Origin: Ureibacillus thermosphaericus
GTDB lineage: Bacteria; Bacillota; Bacilli; Bacillales_A; Planococcaceae
Direction of reading: 5' to 3'
Assembly: GCF_012396605.1 (NCBI RefSeq)
Contig: NZ_JAAXPW010000005.1
Location: 40,026-104,025 of the forward strand
Length of the DNA: 64,000 nucleotides
In this document: one piece after another, positions 27,292-39,320 of the stretch
Layout of the letters: every line of letters begins with the position of its first letter
Numbering within the stretch: the first letter of the stretch is position 1
The notes under the pieces: model-generated
The model's input: only the letters and a program-made list of their open reading frames with translations
Databases searched by the model: none
Told to the model about the DNA's origin: nothing
Made by a program: the position numbers and the translations under genes

Positions 27292-27370
27292 TCATCTAAA
27301 ATAGCTTGTTTTTGAAATTGAAATATGTCAAACTGAAAAAAAGATTACATATCAGATGGAGGGTAAAAGT

Positions 27371-27751
27371 ATGTCAATACCAAAGGAATTACGTTATACG
27401 AAAGAACATGAGTGGGTAAAATTAGAAGACGGTAAAGTACGTGTTGGAATAACTGATTTCGCACAATCTGAACTTGGTGATATCGTATTCGTTGAACTTC
27501 CTCAAGTTGGAGACGAAATTCAAATGAATGAACCTTTCGGAAGTGTGGAATCAGTGAAAACGGTTTCTGAATTATATGCGCCTATTTCTGGTAAAGTTGT
27601 TGAGGTGAATACTGAGCTTGAAGATAGCCCAGAATTAGTAAATGAGTCTCCTTACGAAAATGCTTGGATGATTGTTGTTGAACCTGCAGATTCTTCTCAA
27701 CTTGATGAATTACTTACTGCAGAACAATACGAAGAAATTATTTCTGAATAA
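27371..27751 (+). CDS. gcvH: Glycine cleavage system H protein
   Basis: GcvH carries the lipoyl group that shuttles the aminomethyl moiety between the P, T and L proteins. In Bacillales it is also the entry point for lipoate assembly. The 126 residues contain the lipoylation site [14 protein letters not shown], with the target Lys in VKTV. ATG 27371 follows GGAGGG; a frame opening at 27356 includes that site. A strong terminator closes the gene. LipA, which inserts the two sulfurs into the octanoyl-GcvH, is encoded at 54.5 kb. Confidence 0.96.
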   Translation: MSIPKELRYTKEHEWVKLEDGKVRVGITDFAQSELGDIVFVELPQVGDEIQMNEPFGSVESVKTVSELYAPISGKVVEVNTELEDSPELVNESPYENAWMIVVEPADSSQLDELLTAEQYEEIISE

Positions 27752-27760
27752 TCTGTCTAA

Positions 27761-27789
27761 AACGCCAGGGAAAGAACTGGCGTTTTTTT
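27761..27789 (+). terminator. Rho-independent terminator of gcvH
   Basis: AACGCCAG-GGAAAGAA-CTGGCGTT followed by seven T in all. Confidence 0.92.
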
Positions 27790-27865
27790 AAAATCAAAAT
27801 ATAATATGTAGACAACACTATTCATCGTTTCTTCAGTTCTTATATAATACGTGGGGTGAGTAAAA

Positions 27866-28207
27866 ATGCATTACGAAAAATGTATCATTGTAGAAGGTCG
27901 TTCAGATATGTTGAAATTGGCCCCAATTTTAGCGGAAGATGTGAAGATTGTCTGTACAAATGGTACTATAAGTGAAGAGGCGTTACTCGAGCTTATTGAG
28001 CCCTATGAAGAATGTCAGCTATATACTTTTTTTGATGCCGATCAATCCGGAGAAAAACTAAGAAAATTAATGAAGAGAATTTATTCGGAGGCTACTCACC
28101 TAAATGTTCCAAGAACATATATGGAAGTTGCAAACGCACCACGAAAAGTGTTAGCTCAATTACTGAAAGAAGCGAGATTTTTAGTTCATAAAGAATATTT
28201 AGCATAG
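27866..28207 (+). CDS. yusF: Toprim domain protein (YusF)
   Basis: This 113-residue stand-alone Toprim protein shows the acidic metal site as IIVEGRSD (the catalytic Glu) and TFFDADQSGEK (DxD-like). These are the motifs of topoisomerase/primase nucleotidyl transfer and of RNase M5-type nucleases. The role is unknown. Its position between gcvH and yusE matches B. subtilis. ATG 27866 follows GGGGTGAG. It lies 12 bp ahead of yusE and is likely co-transcribed with it. Confidence 0.88.
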   Translation: MHYEKCIIVEGRSDMLKLAPILAEDVKIVCTNGTISEEALLELIEPYEECQLYTFFDADQSGEKLRKLMKRIYSEATHLNVPRTYMEVANAPRKVLAQLLKEARFLVHKEYLA

Positions 28208-28219
28208 GAAATGATTGAT

Positions 28220-28522
28220 ATGGAAGAATGGACAATAGAGAATTGGGAAGAAAAAGTAAACGAAAATGATATCACAGCATTTTATTTATATACACCTATT
28301 TGCGGAACATGTAAAATTGCATCAAAAATGATGGAAGTTATTGAAGAACTTCTTCCACACATTCCGATTGGGAAAGGAAATATTAATTTTTTGGAAGAAT
28401 TTGCATACGAACAACAAATCGAAAGTGTTCCTTGTCTACTTATAACAAAGGACGGAAAAGTGCATGAAAAAGTCTATGCATTTAAATCCGTACAAAACTT
28501 ATATGAAAAGTTGATTTTATAG
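28220..28522 (+). CDS. yusE: Thioredoxin-like protein (YusE)
   Basis: This 100-residue thioredoxin-fold protein has the active site PICGTCK and the cis-Pro segment ESVPCLLITKDGK. The CGTC motif and lack of a signal peptide suggest a cytoplasmic thiol-disulfide reductase distinct from TrxA. ATG 28220 is chosen because AGGA lies nine bases upstream; ATG 28211 would be only one base from it. It follows yusF directly and precedes the SAM riboswitch of metNPQ, the same order as in B. subtilis (mirrored). Confidence 0.88.
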   Translation: MEEWTIENWEEKVNENDITAFYLYTPICGTCKIASKMMEVIEELLPHIPIGKGNINFLEEFAYEQQIESVPCLLITKDGKVHEKVYAFKSVQNLYEKLIL

Positions 28523-28584
28523 TTGACAGATGATAGATTACGTGTTACATTGTTTCCATAATTAAATAACCGAATAGCAAAAAA

Positions 28585-28764
28585 CTCTTATTAAGAGTGG
28601 TGGAGGGAAGTGCCCTATGAAACCCGGCAACCATCATATCATTGATATGATAAGGTGCCAAATCACGCAAAGTATTTATTACTTTGAAAGATAAGAGGAA
28701 GTTTTACGATATCTAAGTAGGTTGTTCAACTTCCCTTCTACTTATCAAAGTAGAAGGTTTTTTT
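28585..28764 (+). ncRNA. SAM-I riboswitch (S box) controlling metNPQ
   Basis: The aptamer spans 28585-28697. P1 is CTCTTAT/ATAAGAG. The conserved elements AGAGTGGTGGAGGGA, TGCCCTATGAAACCCGGCAACC and AAGGTGCCAAATC are all present. A competing stretch follows, then a terminator CCTTCTACTT/AAGTAGAAGG (28734-28757) with seven T. SAM binding would favour termination and shut off methionine uptake. Confidence 0.96.
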
Positions 28765-28875
28765 ATTGAAATGAAAGATTGTATACATAACGCTATAGTC
28801 AAAGGGTAATAAAAAGTGTAAAATGCACAATTGTAATATCAATACATATTGCGGTTTATAAAGGAGTACTCAAAC

Positions 28876-29901
28876 ATGATTGAAGTAAAAAATGTCACAA
28901 AAATCTTTAAAACGAAAAATGGGGAATTAACCGCAGTTGATCATGTAAATTTGTCTATTCAAAAGGGTGAAATTTTCGGAATCATCGGATATAGCGGTGC
29001 CGGAAAAAGTACATTGATTCGCCTATTGAATGGACTCGAGAAACCAACGAGCGGTTCTGTCATAGTGAATGGTCTTGAAATTTCTTCAATTAAAGGAAAA
29101 GAGTTACGGCTTGCTCGCCAAAAAATCAGCATGATCTTCCAACATTTCAATCTTTTATGGTCAAGAACAGTCGCAGAAAATATTGCTTTTCCTTTAGAAA
29201 TTGCAGGGGTACCAAAAGAAGAAAGAGAAAAAAGAGTTCACGAATTAATTGAACTTGTAGGTTTAAGTGGAAGAGCGGATGCTTATCCATCCCAGCTTTC
29301 CGGTGGACAAAAACAACGGGTTGGTATAGCAAGAGCATTAGCTAACAATCCAGAAGTATTGCTTTGTGATGAAGCCACAAGTGCTCTAGACCCAGAAACA
29401 ACTGATTCAATTTTGCGATTATTATCAGATATTAATCAGCGTCTTGGGTTGACAATTGTTTTAATTACCCATGAAATGCACGTGATTCGAAAAATTTGCC
29501 ATCGCGTTGCGGTGATGGAAGCTGGACGTGTCGTTGAACAAGGTGATGTTCTTGAAGTGTTCCAAAATCCTCAAGCTGAAATAACGAAAAACTTTGTGAT
29601 GCAAGTTTCGGATTCAAGAGAATCAAAAGAATCCATTGAACACATTTTGAAAAATTATCCTTCTGGAAAATTAGTAAAATTAATTTTTGTTGGAAATACA
29701 ACAGAAAGACCGATTATTTCATATTTAATTAAAGAGTTCCAGTTGGATATCAACATCCTTCACGGCAATATTTCACAAACGGTGAATGGCTCTTATGGAA
29801 CGTTAATTGTTCAACTTGACGGTGATTCTGAAAATGTCGAGAAGGCTTTGGAAAAACTGAAATCGATGAATATTAAAACGGAGGTGATTACGAATGATTG
29901 A
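28876..29901 (+). CDS. metN: Methionine ABC transporter ATP-binding protein
   Basis: MetN is the ATPase of the D/L-methionine importer. The 341 residues contain Walker [10 protein letters not shown], the Q-loop, signature [10 protein letters not shown], Walker B VLLCDEAT and H-loop THEMHV. The C-terminal NIL domain (about residues 265-341) allosterically binds methionine. ATG 28876 follows AAAGGAG; the TTG-initiated frame at 28849 includes that site. It is under the SAM riboswitch and overlaps metP by 8 bp. Confidence 0.96.
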   Translation: MIEVKNVTKIFKTKNGELTAVDHVNLSIQKGEIFGIIGYSGAGKSTLIRLLNGLEKPTSGSVIVNGLEISSIKGKELRLARQKISMIFQHFNLLWSRTVAENIAFPLEIAGVPKEEREKRVHELIELVGLSGRADAYPSQLSGGQKQRVGIARALANNPEVLLCDEATSALDPETTDSILRLLSDINQRLGLTIVLITHEMHVIRKICHRVAVMEAGRVVEQGDVLEVFQNPQAEITKNFVMQVSDSRESKESIEHILKNYPSGKLVKLIFVGNTTERPIISYLIKEFQLDINILHGNISQTVNGSYGTLIVQLDGDSENVEKALEKLKSMNIKTEVITND

Positions 29902-30562
29902 GGCATTATTTCCGAATGTAGATTGGACAAAAATGTGGGAAGCAACCTATGACACACTCTACATGACAGCTATTTCTACAGCAGTTACCTTCGTTCTCGG
30001 CATAATCATAGGTATACTGTTATTCTTAACAAGTCCACACCAACTTTGGGCTAACAAAATTGTTCATTTCTTGACGGGGTCCCTTGTGAATATCTTCCGT
30101 TCGATTCCGTTTATTATATTAATTATTTTATTAATTCCGTTTACAAAATTTTTACTCGGAACTATTCGTGGTGTAAATGCGGCTTTACCAGCGTTAATTA
30201 TCGGTTCAGCGCCGTTTTATGCGCGTTTAGTATTAATCGCTTTACGCGAAGTAGATAAAGGTGTTATTGAAGCAGCAAGATCGATGGGTGCGAATACTTT
30301 CACAATTATATGGAAAGTATTAATTCCTGAATCCAAACCTGCGCTCATTTCTGGAATTACTGTCACAGCTGTTGCTCTTGTTGGTTATACAGCGATGGCA
30401 GGAATCATAGGTGCAGGCGGTTTAGGGAACTTAGCTTTCTTAGAAGGTTTCCAAAGAAGTAGAGAAGATGTCACGTTAATGGCAACGATTTTAATACTTG
30501 TCATTGTATTTGTCATTCAATGGATTGGTGATACGATTACTGCCAAAACGGACAAGCGCTAA
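29894..30562 (+). CDS. metP: Methionine ABC transporter permease
   Basis: This 222-residue MetI-type permease has five transmembrane helices and the EAA loop [22 protein letters not shown], which contacts MetN. The gene overlaps the end of metN by 8 bp; the ribosome binding site GGAGG lies inside metN. It is called metP by B. subtilis usage and metI elsewhere. It belongs to the SAM-riboswitch operon. Confidence 0.95.
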   Translation: MIEALFPNVDWTKMWEATYDTLYMTAISTAVTFVLGIIIGILLFLTSPHQLWANKIVHFLTGSLVNIFRSIPFIILIILLIPFTKFLLGTIRGVNAALPALIIGSAPFYARLVLIALREVDKGVIEAARSMGANTFTIIWKVLIPESKPALISGITVTAVALVGYTAMAGIIGAGGLGNLAFLEGFQRSREDVTLMATILILVIVFVIQWIGDTITAKTDKR

Positions 30563-30624
30563 TTCAGGTGATGGAGGCGATTTGCCTTTCACATAAAATT
30601 TAATGGAGAAGGAGTAATGGAAGG

Positions 30625-31479
30625 ATGAAGAAAGTATTATCATTTTTATTCCTATCAGTGCTTGTGCTAGTATTAGCTGCATGCGGTACAAGTTCAAATT
30701 CTTCAACTGATGAAGGAACAAACGACGATCAACAAGCAACAGAAAAAGTAACATTAAAAGTAGGTGCTTCACACACACCTCACGCAGTAATTTTAGAGAA
30801 AGCAAAACCAATCCTTGCTGAAGAAGGAATCGAGTTAGAGATTGTACCATATCAAGATTATGTTTTACCAAATCAAGATTTAAATAATGGCGATCTTGAT
30901 GCAAACTATTTCCAACACATTCCGTATCTTGAACAAAAAGTTGCTGAAGAGGGTTATGATTTAGTAAATGCTGGTGGAATCCACATTGAGCCAATGGGGA
31001 TTTACTCTAAAAAATATCAATCTTTAGATGAACTTCCTGATGGTGCAACAATTTTAATTTCAAATTCTATCCCAGACCATGGTCGTATTTTATCACTACT
31101 TGAAGCAAATGGCTTAATCACATTAAAAGAAGGTATCGATAAAACAAAAGCAACTTTAGAAGATATTGTTGAAAATCCGAAGAACTTAAAAATCGAAGCA
31201 AGCGATGCTCCTGAGATGATGGTTACTTATTATGAAAACAAAGAAGGAGATGCGGTTGTTATTAACTCTAACTTCGCAATCGATGCTGGAATTAACCCAG
31301 TGGAAGATTCAATCGCAATTGAAGGTTCAGAATCACCATATGTAAACGTAATTGCTGTACGTTCTGGCGATGAAAATAGAGAAGAAATTAAAAAGTTAGT
31401 GGAAGTATTGCGTACAAAAGAAATTCAAGACTTCATTCTTGAAGAATGGGGCGGCTCTGTAGTACCAGTGAGCGAATAA
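30625..31479 (+). CDS. metQ: Methionine-binding lipoprotein
   Basis: MetQ is the substrate-binding lipoprotein of the methionine importer. The signal peptide ends in lipobox LVLAACG (Cys about residue 19). A Ser/Thr/Asp-rich linker follows, then the NlpA-family domain with VGASHTPHAVILE near the start and YFQHIPYLEQ (ligand-pocket residues). Length is 284. ATG 30625 follows AAGGAG. It is the last gene of the metNPQ operon, with a terminator behind it. Confidence 0.95.
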   Translation: MKKVLSFLFLSVLVLVLAACGTSSNSSTDEGTNDDQQATEKVTLKVGASHTPHAVILEKAKPILAEEGIELEIVPYQDYVLPNQDLNNGDLDANYFQHIPYLEQKVAEEGYDLVNAGGIHIEPMGIYSKKYQSLDELPDGATILISNSIPDHGRILSLLEANGLITLKEGIDKTKATLEDIVENPKNLKIEASDAPEMMVTYYENKEGDAVVINSNFAIDAGINPVEDSIAIEGSESPYVNVIAVRSGDENREEIKKLVEVLRTKEIQDFILEEWGGSVVPVSE

Positions 31480-31490
31480 TAAAACGAAAT

Positions 31491-31524
31491 AACCTCCTAA
31501 TCGAAAACGATTGGGAGGTTTTGC
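31491..31524 (+). terminator. Terminator of metNPQ
   Basis: AACCTCCTAATCG-AAAA-CGATTGGGAGGTT (one mismatch) is followed by a short T-run. Confidence 0.75.
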
Positions 31525-31624
31525 ATGTTTAAGAGAATTAAATAAGGTGACCTTTGCCTTCTTGATTTTGAGTATGTTGGCCATTACGAAACAGTTCTTT
31601 AACAATGAAATTATGTTATATCCT

Positions 31625-32527
31625 CTATTGAAATTGATTTAATCTGGAGAAGAATGTTTGAACAAATTTGATAAATACTTGTTCTGAAGGAGCTAATTCT
31701 CTGTTTGTTGGATAAATAATTCCTACATTGCGGGTGATATTTGGATTATCGATTTTCATTTTGATAGTTAACCGTGGTGTAGAATCGTAGAAAGAACTTT
31801 CTGGCAATAATGTTACGCCAATTCCTGCTGCTACAAGCCCCTTTAAAGCATCCATATCTTCTCCCACCGAAGTGGCTATAGGAGAAAAGCCTGCTGATTT
31901 GCAAGCATCGACTACGACTTTATGTAAAATATATCCTTCAGGGAAAAGGACAAAGTGATCATGACGTAGTTCATCTAAATGAATTTTATCCCGCTTCGCC
32001 AGCCGGTGATTGGCAGGAAGCAATGCACAAATGTTTTCATTGAATAAAATCATTGAATCGATTGTTTCATCTTTCTTTGGTACCGGTCCTAAAAATGCAA
32101 GGTTTAATTCACGGTTTTTGACTGCCTCAATTAAATAGCGATAGGATCCTTGGCGTAGATGGAAAGAAACGTCAGGATATTCTTTTTTAAAGGCAGAAAT
32201 AACTGTTGGGAGGACGTAACTTGCTAAACTAGTAGGGAAGCCAATTTTAATGGACCCCTTTTCAGGATCTAAATATTCTTCCACTTGCTTAACAGCATAA
32301 TCAATAGCATTCAGAGCGGTAATTGCATGCTCTAAAAAAATTTTACCAATCGGTGTTAGTTTCACGTTTCTCCCTACACGTTCAAAAAGTGCTGTGCCAA
32401 GCTCTTCTTCTAGATTGGCAATTTGTCTGCTTACAGCTGATTGGGCAACATGAAGGTGTTCAGCTGCCTCGGAGATATGTTCCCGTTCTGCAACTTCAAC
32501 AAAATATCGTAATTGACGTAATTCCAG
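31625..32527 (-). CDS. gltC: LysR-type regulator, GltC-like, apparent CTG start
   Basis: This LysR-type regulator is very close to B. subtilis GltC, the activator of glutamate synthase (gltAB). A frame starting at GTG 32365 lacks the DNA-binding domain. Upstream, the same frame continues without stops through ELRQLRYFVEVAEREHISEA and AQSAVSRQIANLEEEL, a complete winged-helix domain. It ends at CTG 32527, five codons after an in-frame stop (six codons downstream of it), with AGGAGGG seven bases before the CTG. No ATG, GTG or TTG exists in that interval. CTG therefore seems to be the true start, giving exactly 300 residues as in GltC. No gltAB genes are in the window, although in B. subtilis gltC is divergent from gltA. 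Confidence 0.85.
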   Translation of the reverse strand: MELRQLRYFVEVAEREHISEAAEHLHVAQSAVSRQIANLEEELGTALFERVGRNVKLTPIGKIFLEHAITALNAIDYAVKQVEEYLDPEKGSIKIGFPTSLASYVLPTVISAFKKEYPDVSFHLRQGSYRYLIEAVKNRELNLAFLGPVPKKDETIDSMILFNENICALLPANHRLAKRDKIHLDELRHDHFVLFPEGYILHKVVVDACKSAGFSPIATSVGEDMDALKGLVAAGIGVTLLPESSFYDSTPRLTIKMKIDNPNITRNVGIIYPTNRELAPSEQVFIKFVQTFFSRLNQFQ

Positions 32528-33080
32528 TGTTCTCCCTCCTAATCATCTAAAAAATAGATGGGTTGATAAAAAAATATATACAATTTATATTAATGGAAAA
32601 TGCCAATAATGTAAACGTTTAGGAAAAGGAACATTGTTGCATAGATTGTATATATCAGTCAAAGTCAAGGGGCATGAAAGGGCAGAAATTTGATTTACTA
32701 CTACTTTAGAAATTTCTTAAATAACAATTATTTCAAAGGATGAATTTAAGAACTCTGAAAAGAAGCATAGACTGAATGCAATTAAAAAAATATATCGAAA
32801 GATGTTGGTTGATAATAGCTTTCTATTCAAAAAATTCTTTCATTAATAACTGTTCTCAATTACGATTTATTTATTGAAAATAAACATTCCTTCTTTTTAC
32901 ATTGTCTTGATTTGTTGTTAAGAATTTAATGTTCGGAAATTCTAATATTGATGAGGATTTTACTCAATGATGGGAATAAATGATTAAATGTTTTGCATGC
33001 TCACTTGTTTTCGGTTAAGATTAGAATGATAATAAATTAGAAATGGTATTACCATTTATAGCAAAAATGGAGGTATATAG
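32528..33080. other. Long intergenic region between gltC and sufC
   Basis: This 553-bp A/T-rich stretch between divergent genes contains no open frame with a ribosome binding site. A sigma-A-type promoter for suf lies near its right end. Beyond it sits a short palindrome, AAATGGTATTACCATTT (33042-33058), that may be an operator or hairpin. The middle 350 bp show nothing I can interpret. Confidence 0.45.
33005..33033 (+). promoter_or_regulatory. Probable sigma-A promoter of the suf operon
   Basis: TTGTTT (33005-33010), a 17-base spacer and GATAAT (33028-33033), with the sufC start 47 bp beyond. The -10 matches five of six; the -35 is weak. Confidence 0.5.
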
Positions 33081-33866
33081 ATGTCAACATTAGTTATTAA
33101 GGATCTTCACGTTTCAATTGAAGGTAAAGAGATTTTAAAAGGTGTAAACTTAACAATTAACACAAATGAAGTACACGCAATCATGGGTCCTAACGGTACA
33201 GGTAAATCTACTTTAGCATCTGCTATTATGGGTCACCCAAAATACGAGGTTACTCAAGGAACAATTGAAATAGATGGACAAAACGTATTAGAAATGGAAG
33301 TAGACGAGCGTGCTAAAGCAGGTTTATTCTTAGCAATGCAATATCCATCAGAAATCTCCGGAGTAACAAACGCTGACTTCATCCGTTCAGCAATCAACGC
33401 ACGCCGTGGTGAAGGTAATGAAATTTCCATTATGAAATTTATCCGTGAGCTAGATAAAACGATGGAATTCTTAGAAATGGATCCAGAAATGGCTCAACGT
33501 TACTTAAATGAAGGTTTCTCCGGTGGGGAAAAGAAACGCAATGAAATTCTTCAAATGATGATGATTAAACCTACATTTGCTATTTTAGACGAAATTGACT
33601 CAGGTCTTGATATCGACGCATTGAAAGTTGTATCTAAAGGCGTTAATGAAATGCGCGGTGAAAACTTCGGTTGCTTAGTGATTACTCACTATCAACGCTT
33701 GCTTAACTATATCACTCCAGATTACGTACACGTAATGATGCAAGGTAAAGTGGTGAAATCTGGCGGACCTGAGCTAGCTAAGAAATTAGAAGCTGAAGGT
33801 TATGAATGGATTAAACAAGAATTAGGTATCGAAGACACAGATGCAGTAACGGAAAAAGAAGCTTAA
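33081..33866 (+). CDS. sufC: Fe-S cluster assembly ATPase SufC
   Basis: SufC is the ABC-type ATPase that works with SufB and SufD as the scaffold complex for Fe-S assembly. The 261 residues have Walker A GPNGTGKST, signature FSGGEKKRNE and Walker B FAILDEIDSGLDIDAL, the SufC-typical form. ATG 33081 follows TGGAGG. It is first in the sufCDSUB operon, the standard and essential Firmicutes system. The sufD start lies 19 bp on. Confidence 0.97.
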   Translation: MSTLVIKDLHVSIEGKEILKGVNLTINTNEVHAIMGPNGTGKSTLASAIMGHPKYEVTQGTIEIDGQNVLEMEVDERAKAGLFLAMQYPSEISGVTNADFIRSAINARRGEGNEISIMKFIRELDKTMEFLEMDPEMAQRYLNEGFSGGEKKRNEILQMMMIKPTFAILDEIDSGLDIDALKVVSKGVNEMRGENFGCLVITHYQRLLNYITPDYVHVMMQGKVVKSGGPELAKKLEAEGYEWIKQELGIEDTDAVTEKEA

Positions 33867-33885
33867 TTTAGGAGGACGATTATCG

Positions 33886-36846
<2,961 letters not shown>

Positions 36847-36866
36847 CTTTGAACGGAGGAGAGAAC

Positions 36867-38264
36867 ATGGCAAAACAAATGCCGGATATTGGCGATTACA
36901 AATACGGTTTCCGTGATAAGGACGTTTCTGTATTCCGTTCAAAACGTGGATTAACCGAAGAAATCGTCCGTGAAATTTCAAAAATGAAAAATGAACCAGA
37001 ATGGATGCTCGAGTCTCGCTTAAAGGCTCTTGAAATATTCTATTCAAAACCAATGCCACAATGGGGTGGCGACCTATCAGCTTTAGACTTCGATGAAATT
37101 ACTTACTATGTAAAACCAACTGAAGCAACACAACGCTCTTGGGATGAAGTGCCTGAGGAAATTAAGCGAACTTTCGACCGATTAGGTATTCCGGAAGCTG
37201 AACAAAAATATTTAGCCGGAGTTTCAGCACAATACGAATCAGAAGTGGTTTACCACAATATGAAAAAAGATCTTGAAGAAATGGGAATCATCTTTAAAGA
37301 TACAGATTCTGCTCTTCAAGAAAACGAAGAACTGTTCAAAAAATATTGGGGAACAGTCGTACCAGCATCTGATAACAAGTTTGCTGCTCTAAATACAGCA
37401 GTTTGGTCAGGTGGTTCATTCATTTACGTTCCACCTGGTGTGAAAGTGGAGACACCGCTTCAAGCATACTTCCGAATTAACTCTGAAAATATGGGTCAAT
37501 TCGAACGTACATTAATTATCGTTGATGAAGGTGCCCATGTGCATTATGTTGAAGGTTGTACAGCACCAGTTTATTCAACAAGCTCACTTCACTCAGCGGT
37601 TGTTGAAATCATCGTAAAGAAAAATGCTTATTGCCGTTATACAACAATCCAAAACTGGTCTAACAACGTATATAACTTAGTAACAAAACGTACAATCGTT
37701 GAAGAAAATGGTACGATGGAATGGATTGACGGTAATATCGGTTCAAAATTAACAATGAAATACCCTGCTTGTATCTTAAAAGGTGAAGGTGCTCGTGGTA
37801 TGACGTTATCCATCGCATTAGCGGGTAAAGGTCAACACCAAGATGCAGGTGCAAAAATGATTCACTTAGCACCAAATACTTCATCTACAATCGTGTCAAA
37901 ATCCATTTCAAAACAAGGCGGTAAAGTAACGTATCGTGGTATTGTCCGCTTCGGTCCAAAAGCAAGCGGTGCTCGTGCAAATATTGAATGTGACACATTA
38001 ATTTTAGACAATGAATCTGCTTCAGATACAATTCCATATAACGAAATATTTAATGACAATGTATCCCTTGAGCATGAAGCGAAAGTTTCTAAAGTATCAG
38101 AAGAACAATTATTCTATCTCATGAGCCGCGGTATTTCTGAGCAAGAAGCTACAGAAATGATCGTTATGGGATTCATTGAACCATTCACTCGCGAACTTCC
38201 AATGGAATACGCAGTAGAGATGAACCGCTTGATCAAGTTTGAAATGGAAGGTTCAATCGGTTAA
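36867..38264 (+). CDS. sufB: Fe-S cluster assembly scaffold SufB
   Basis: SufB is the main scaffold component on which clusters form with SufC and SufD. The 465 residues begin with the conserved [17 protein letters not shown] and continue with [19 protein letters not shown] and [12 protein letters not shown]. The functional cysteine is in [13 protein letters not shown]. The protein ends with [20 protein letters not shown] 36867 follows GGAGGAGAG, 20 bp after sufU. It closes the operon. Confidence 0.97.
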   Translation: MAKQMPDIGDYKYGFRDKDVSVFRSKRGLTEEIVREISKMKNEPEWMLESRLKALEIFYSKPMPQWGGDLSALDFDEITYYVKPTEATQRSWDEVPEEIKRTFDRLGIPEAEQKYLAGVSAQYESEVVYHNMKKDLEEMGIIFKDTDSALQENEELFKKYWGTVVPASDNKFAALNTAVWSGGSFIYVPPGVKVETPLQAYFRINSENMGQFERTLIIVDEGAHVHYVEGCTAPVYSTSSLHSAVVEIIVKKNAYCRYTTIQNWSNNVYNLVTKRTIVEENGTMEWIDGNIGSKLTMKYPACILKGEGARGMTLSIALAGKGQHQDAGAKMIHLAPNTSSTIVSKSISKQGGKVTYRGIVRFGPKASGARANIECDTLILDNESASDTIPYNEIFNDNVSLEHEAKVSKVSEEQLFYLMSRGISEQEATEMIVMGFIEPFTRELPMEYAVEMNRLIKFEMEGSIG

Positions 38265-38353
38265 TGTGAGGAAAACCTTTGTATGTCAAGGGGCTATGAG
38301 GAAGGTATTTAATAAATAGTTATTTTGCCGATTTGAATTATCGTTTACTGTAG

Positions 38354-38388
38354 GAGGCGAACTTTATAAGTTCGTCTTCTTCTTTTTC
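38354..38388 (+). terminator. Probable terminator of the suf operon
   Basis: GAGGCGAACTT pairs with AAGTTCGTCTTC (with wobbles) around a short loop, followed by a T/C-rich tract ending in TTTTT. Confidence 0.55.
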
Positions 38389-38492
38389 GGTAATATTATG
38401 ACGTAGCAATTTTTCGCTCGTTCAAATTAAACTAGACTGGAACCGTTTTTCAGGAAATATTCGAACGAAAAAAATAAGGTTAGTGGCATTAG

Positions 38493-38526
38493 AAAACCGA
38501 CTGTAAAAGTACAGTCGGTTTTTTCT
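38493..38526. terminator. Bidirectional terminator between suf and cat
   Basis: AACCGACTGTA-AAAG-TACAGTCGGTT is a perfect stem. It is followed by TTTTTTCT on the + strand and TTTT on the - strand, where it serves the cat gene. Confidence 0.88.
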
Positions 38527-38530
38527 CAAA

Positions 38531-39181
38531 TTATAAAAGCCAGTCATTAGGTATATCTGCTAATTCCTGAATAGTATTCATAAACAATCCTGCATGATAG
38601 CCATCACAAACAGAATGATGTACTTGTAAAGATAGTGGTAAATAGATGGAATTACCTTTATGAATGAATTTTCCAGCTGTAATAATGGGGAGAAGGTAAT
38701 TGCTATTATTATTGATATTTAAGTTAAACCCAGTGAATGAAGTCCACGGAATAATGGAAATAGAAAAAGTATTTTCGGGTATAGGAGTTTTGGGAAACAA
38801 TTTCCCTGTACCATTATATTGATCTAAATCAGAAAGGTATAGATTGTAAAACTCTCTAAAGTCATCTTTTACAGGAGTCCATATACCTGAGAATGTTTTA
38901 GAATCATTATCAAAAATTGTATAAATTGGGTCTAATCTATCCCAATAACCTAACTCTCCATTGCTATTATAACCAGTTCGAAAAGCTACATTTGAGTTTA
39001 TCACCTTTGTCACTAAGAAAATAAATGCAGGATAGAATTTATATTTTTTCTCTTTTATGTTTCGGTATAACTCAGTAATCTCAATTTCTGTTGTTATACT
39101 AAAAGTTGTTTGTTGGTTCAAAAAATGATTAAATATCTCTTTTCTTTTCCAATTGTCTAAATCAATTTTATGAAAGTTCAT
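38531..39181 (-). CDS. cat: Chloramphenicol O-acetyltransferase, type A
   Basis: CAT inactivates chloramphenicol by acetyl-CoA-dependent O-acetylation and is a cytoplasmic trimer. The 216 residues match type A CATs. They begin with MNFHKIDLDNWKRKEIFNHF, include the SIIPWTSFTGFNLN core and carry the catalytic His motif HHSVCDGYHAG. ATG 39181 follows TAGGAGG, which is sequestered in the leader hairpin. A complete attenuator with a nine-codon leader peptide precedes it, as in staphylococcal and Bacillus inducible cat genes. This gene, the MATE exporter and the XRE regulator form a block that interrupts otherwise core genes. Chromosomal or acquired origin cannot be decided here. Confidence 0.95.
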   Translation of the reverse strand: MNFHKIDLDNWKRKEIFNHFLNQQTTFSITTEIEITELYRNIKEKKYKFYPAFIFLVTKVINSNVAFRTGYNSNGELGYWDRLDPIYTIFDNDSKTFSGIWTPVKDDFREFYNLYLSDLDQYNGTGKLFPKTPIPENTFSISIIPWTSFTGFNLNINNNSNYLLPIITAGKFIHKGNSIYLPLSLQVHHSVCDGYHAGLFMNTIQELADIPNDWLL

Positions 39182-39188
39182 TTGCTAT

Positions 39189-39226
39189 GCCTCCTAAATT
39201 TTTAATATAAAGTAAATTTAGGAGGC
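39189..39226 (-). promoter_or_regulatory. cat translation-attenuation hairpin
   Basis: GCCTCCTAAATTT (39189-39201) and AAATTTAGGAGGC (39214-39226) are perfect 13-bp complements. Read leftward, the hairpin masks the cat ribosome binding site. A ribosome stalled by chloramphenicol on the leader would open it. Confidence 0.93.
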
Positions 39227-39247
39227 TGACTTGTCTGCTTTCTTCAT
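39218..39247 (-). CDS. cat leader peptide, 9 aa
   Basis: The leader reads MKKADKSAS and stops inside the first arm of the attenuation hairpin. An upstream AAAAAAGGATTG supplies its ribosome binding site. It resembles known cat leaders such as MKKSEDYSS and MVKTDKISS in length, charge and ending. Stalling of chloramphenicol-bound ribosomes on it is established for those relatives and inferred here. Confidence 0.88.
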   Translation of the reverse strand: MKKADKSAS

Positions 39248-39320
39248 AAGAATCAATCCTTTTTTAAAGTCAATTTTATTGTATCATAAAATTGTAAAAT
39301 AGCTTCTTTTATAGTAGGTT

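Noticed and set aside
28560..28875. T-box leader upstream of metN
   Set aside because: There is no T-box consensus. The sequence matches every conserved SAM-I element instead.
31625..32365. LysR gene as a truncated pseudogene lacking its helix-turn-helix
   Set aside because: The upstream frame is intact and encodes a perfect helix-turn-helix. Only the start codon (CTG) is unusual.
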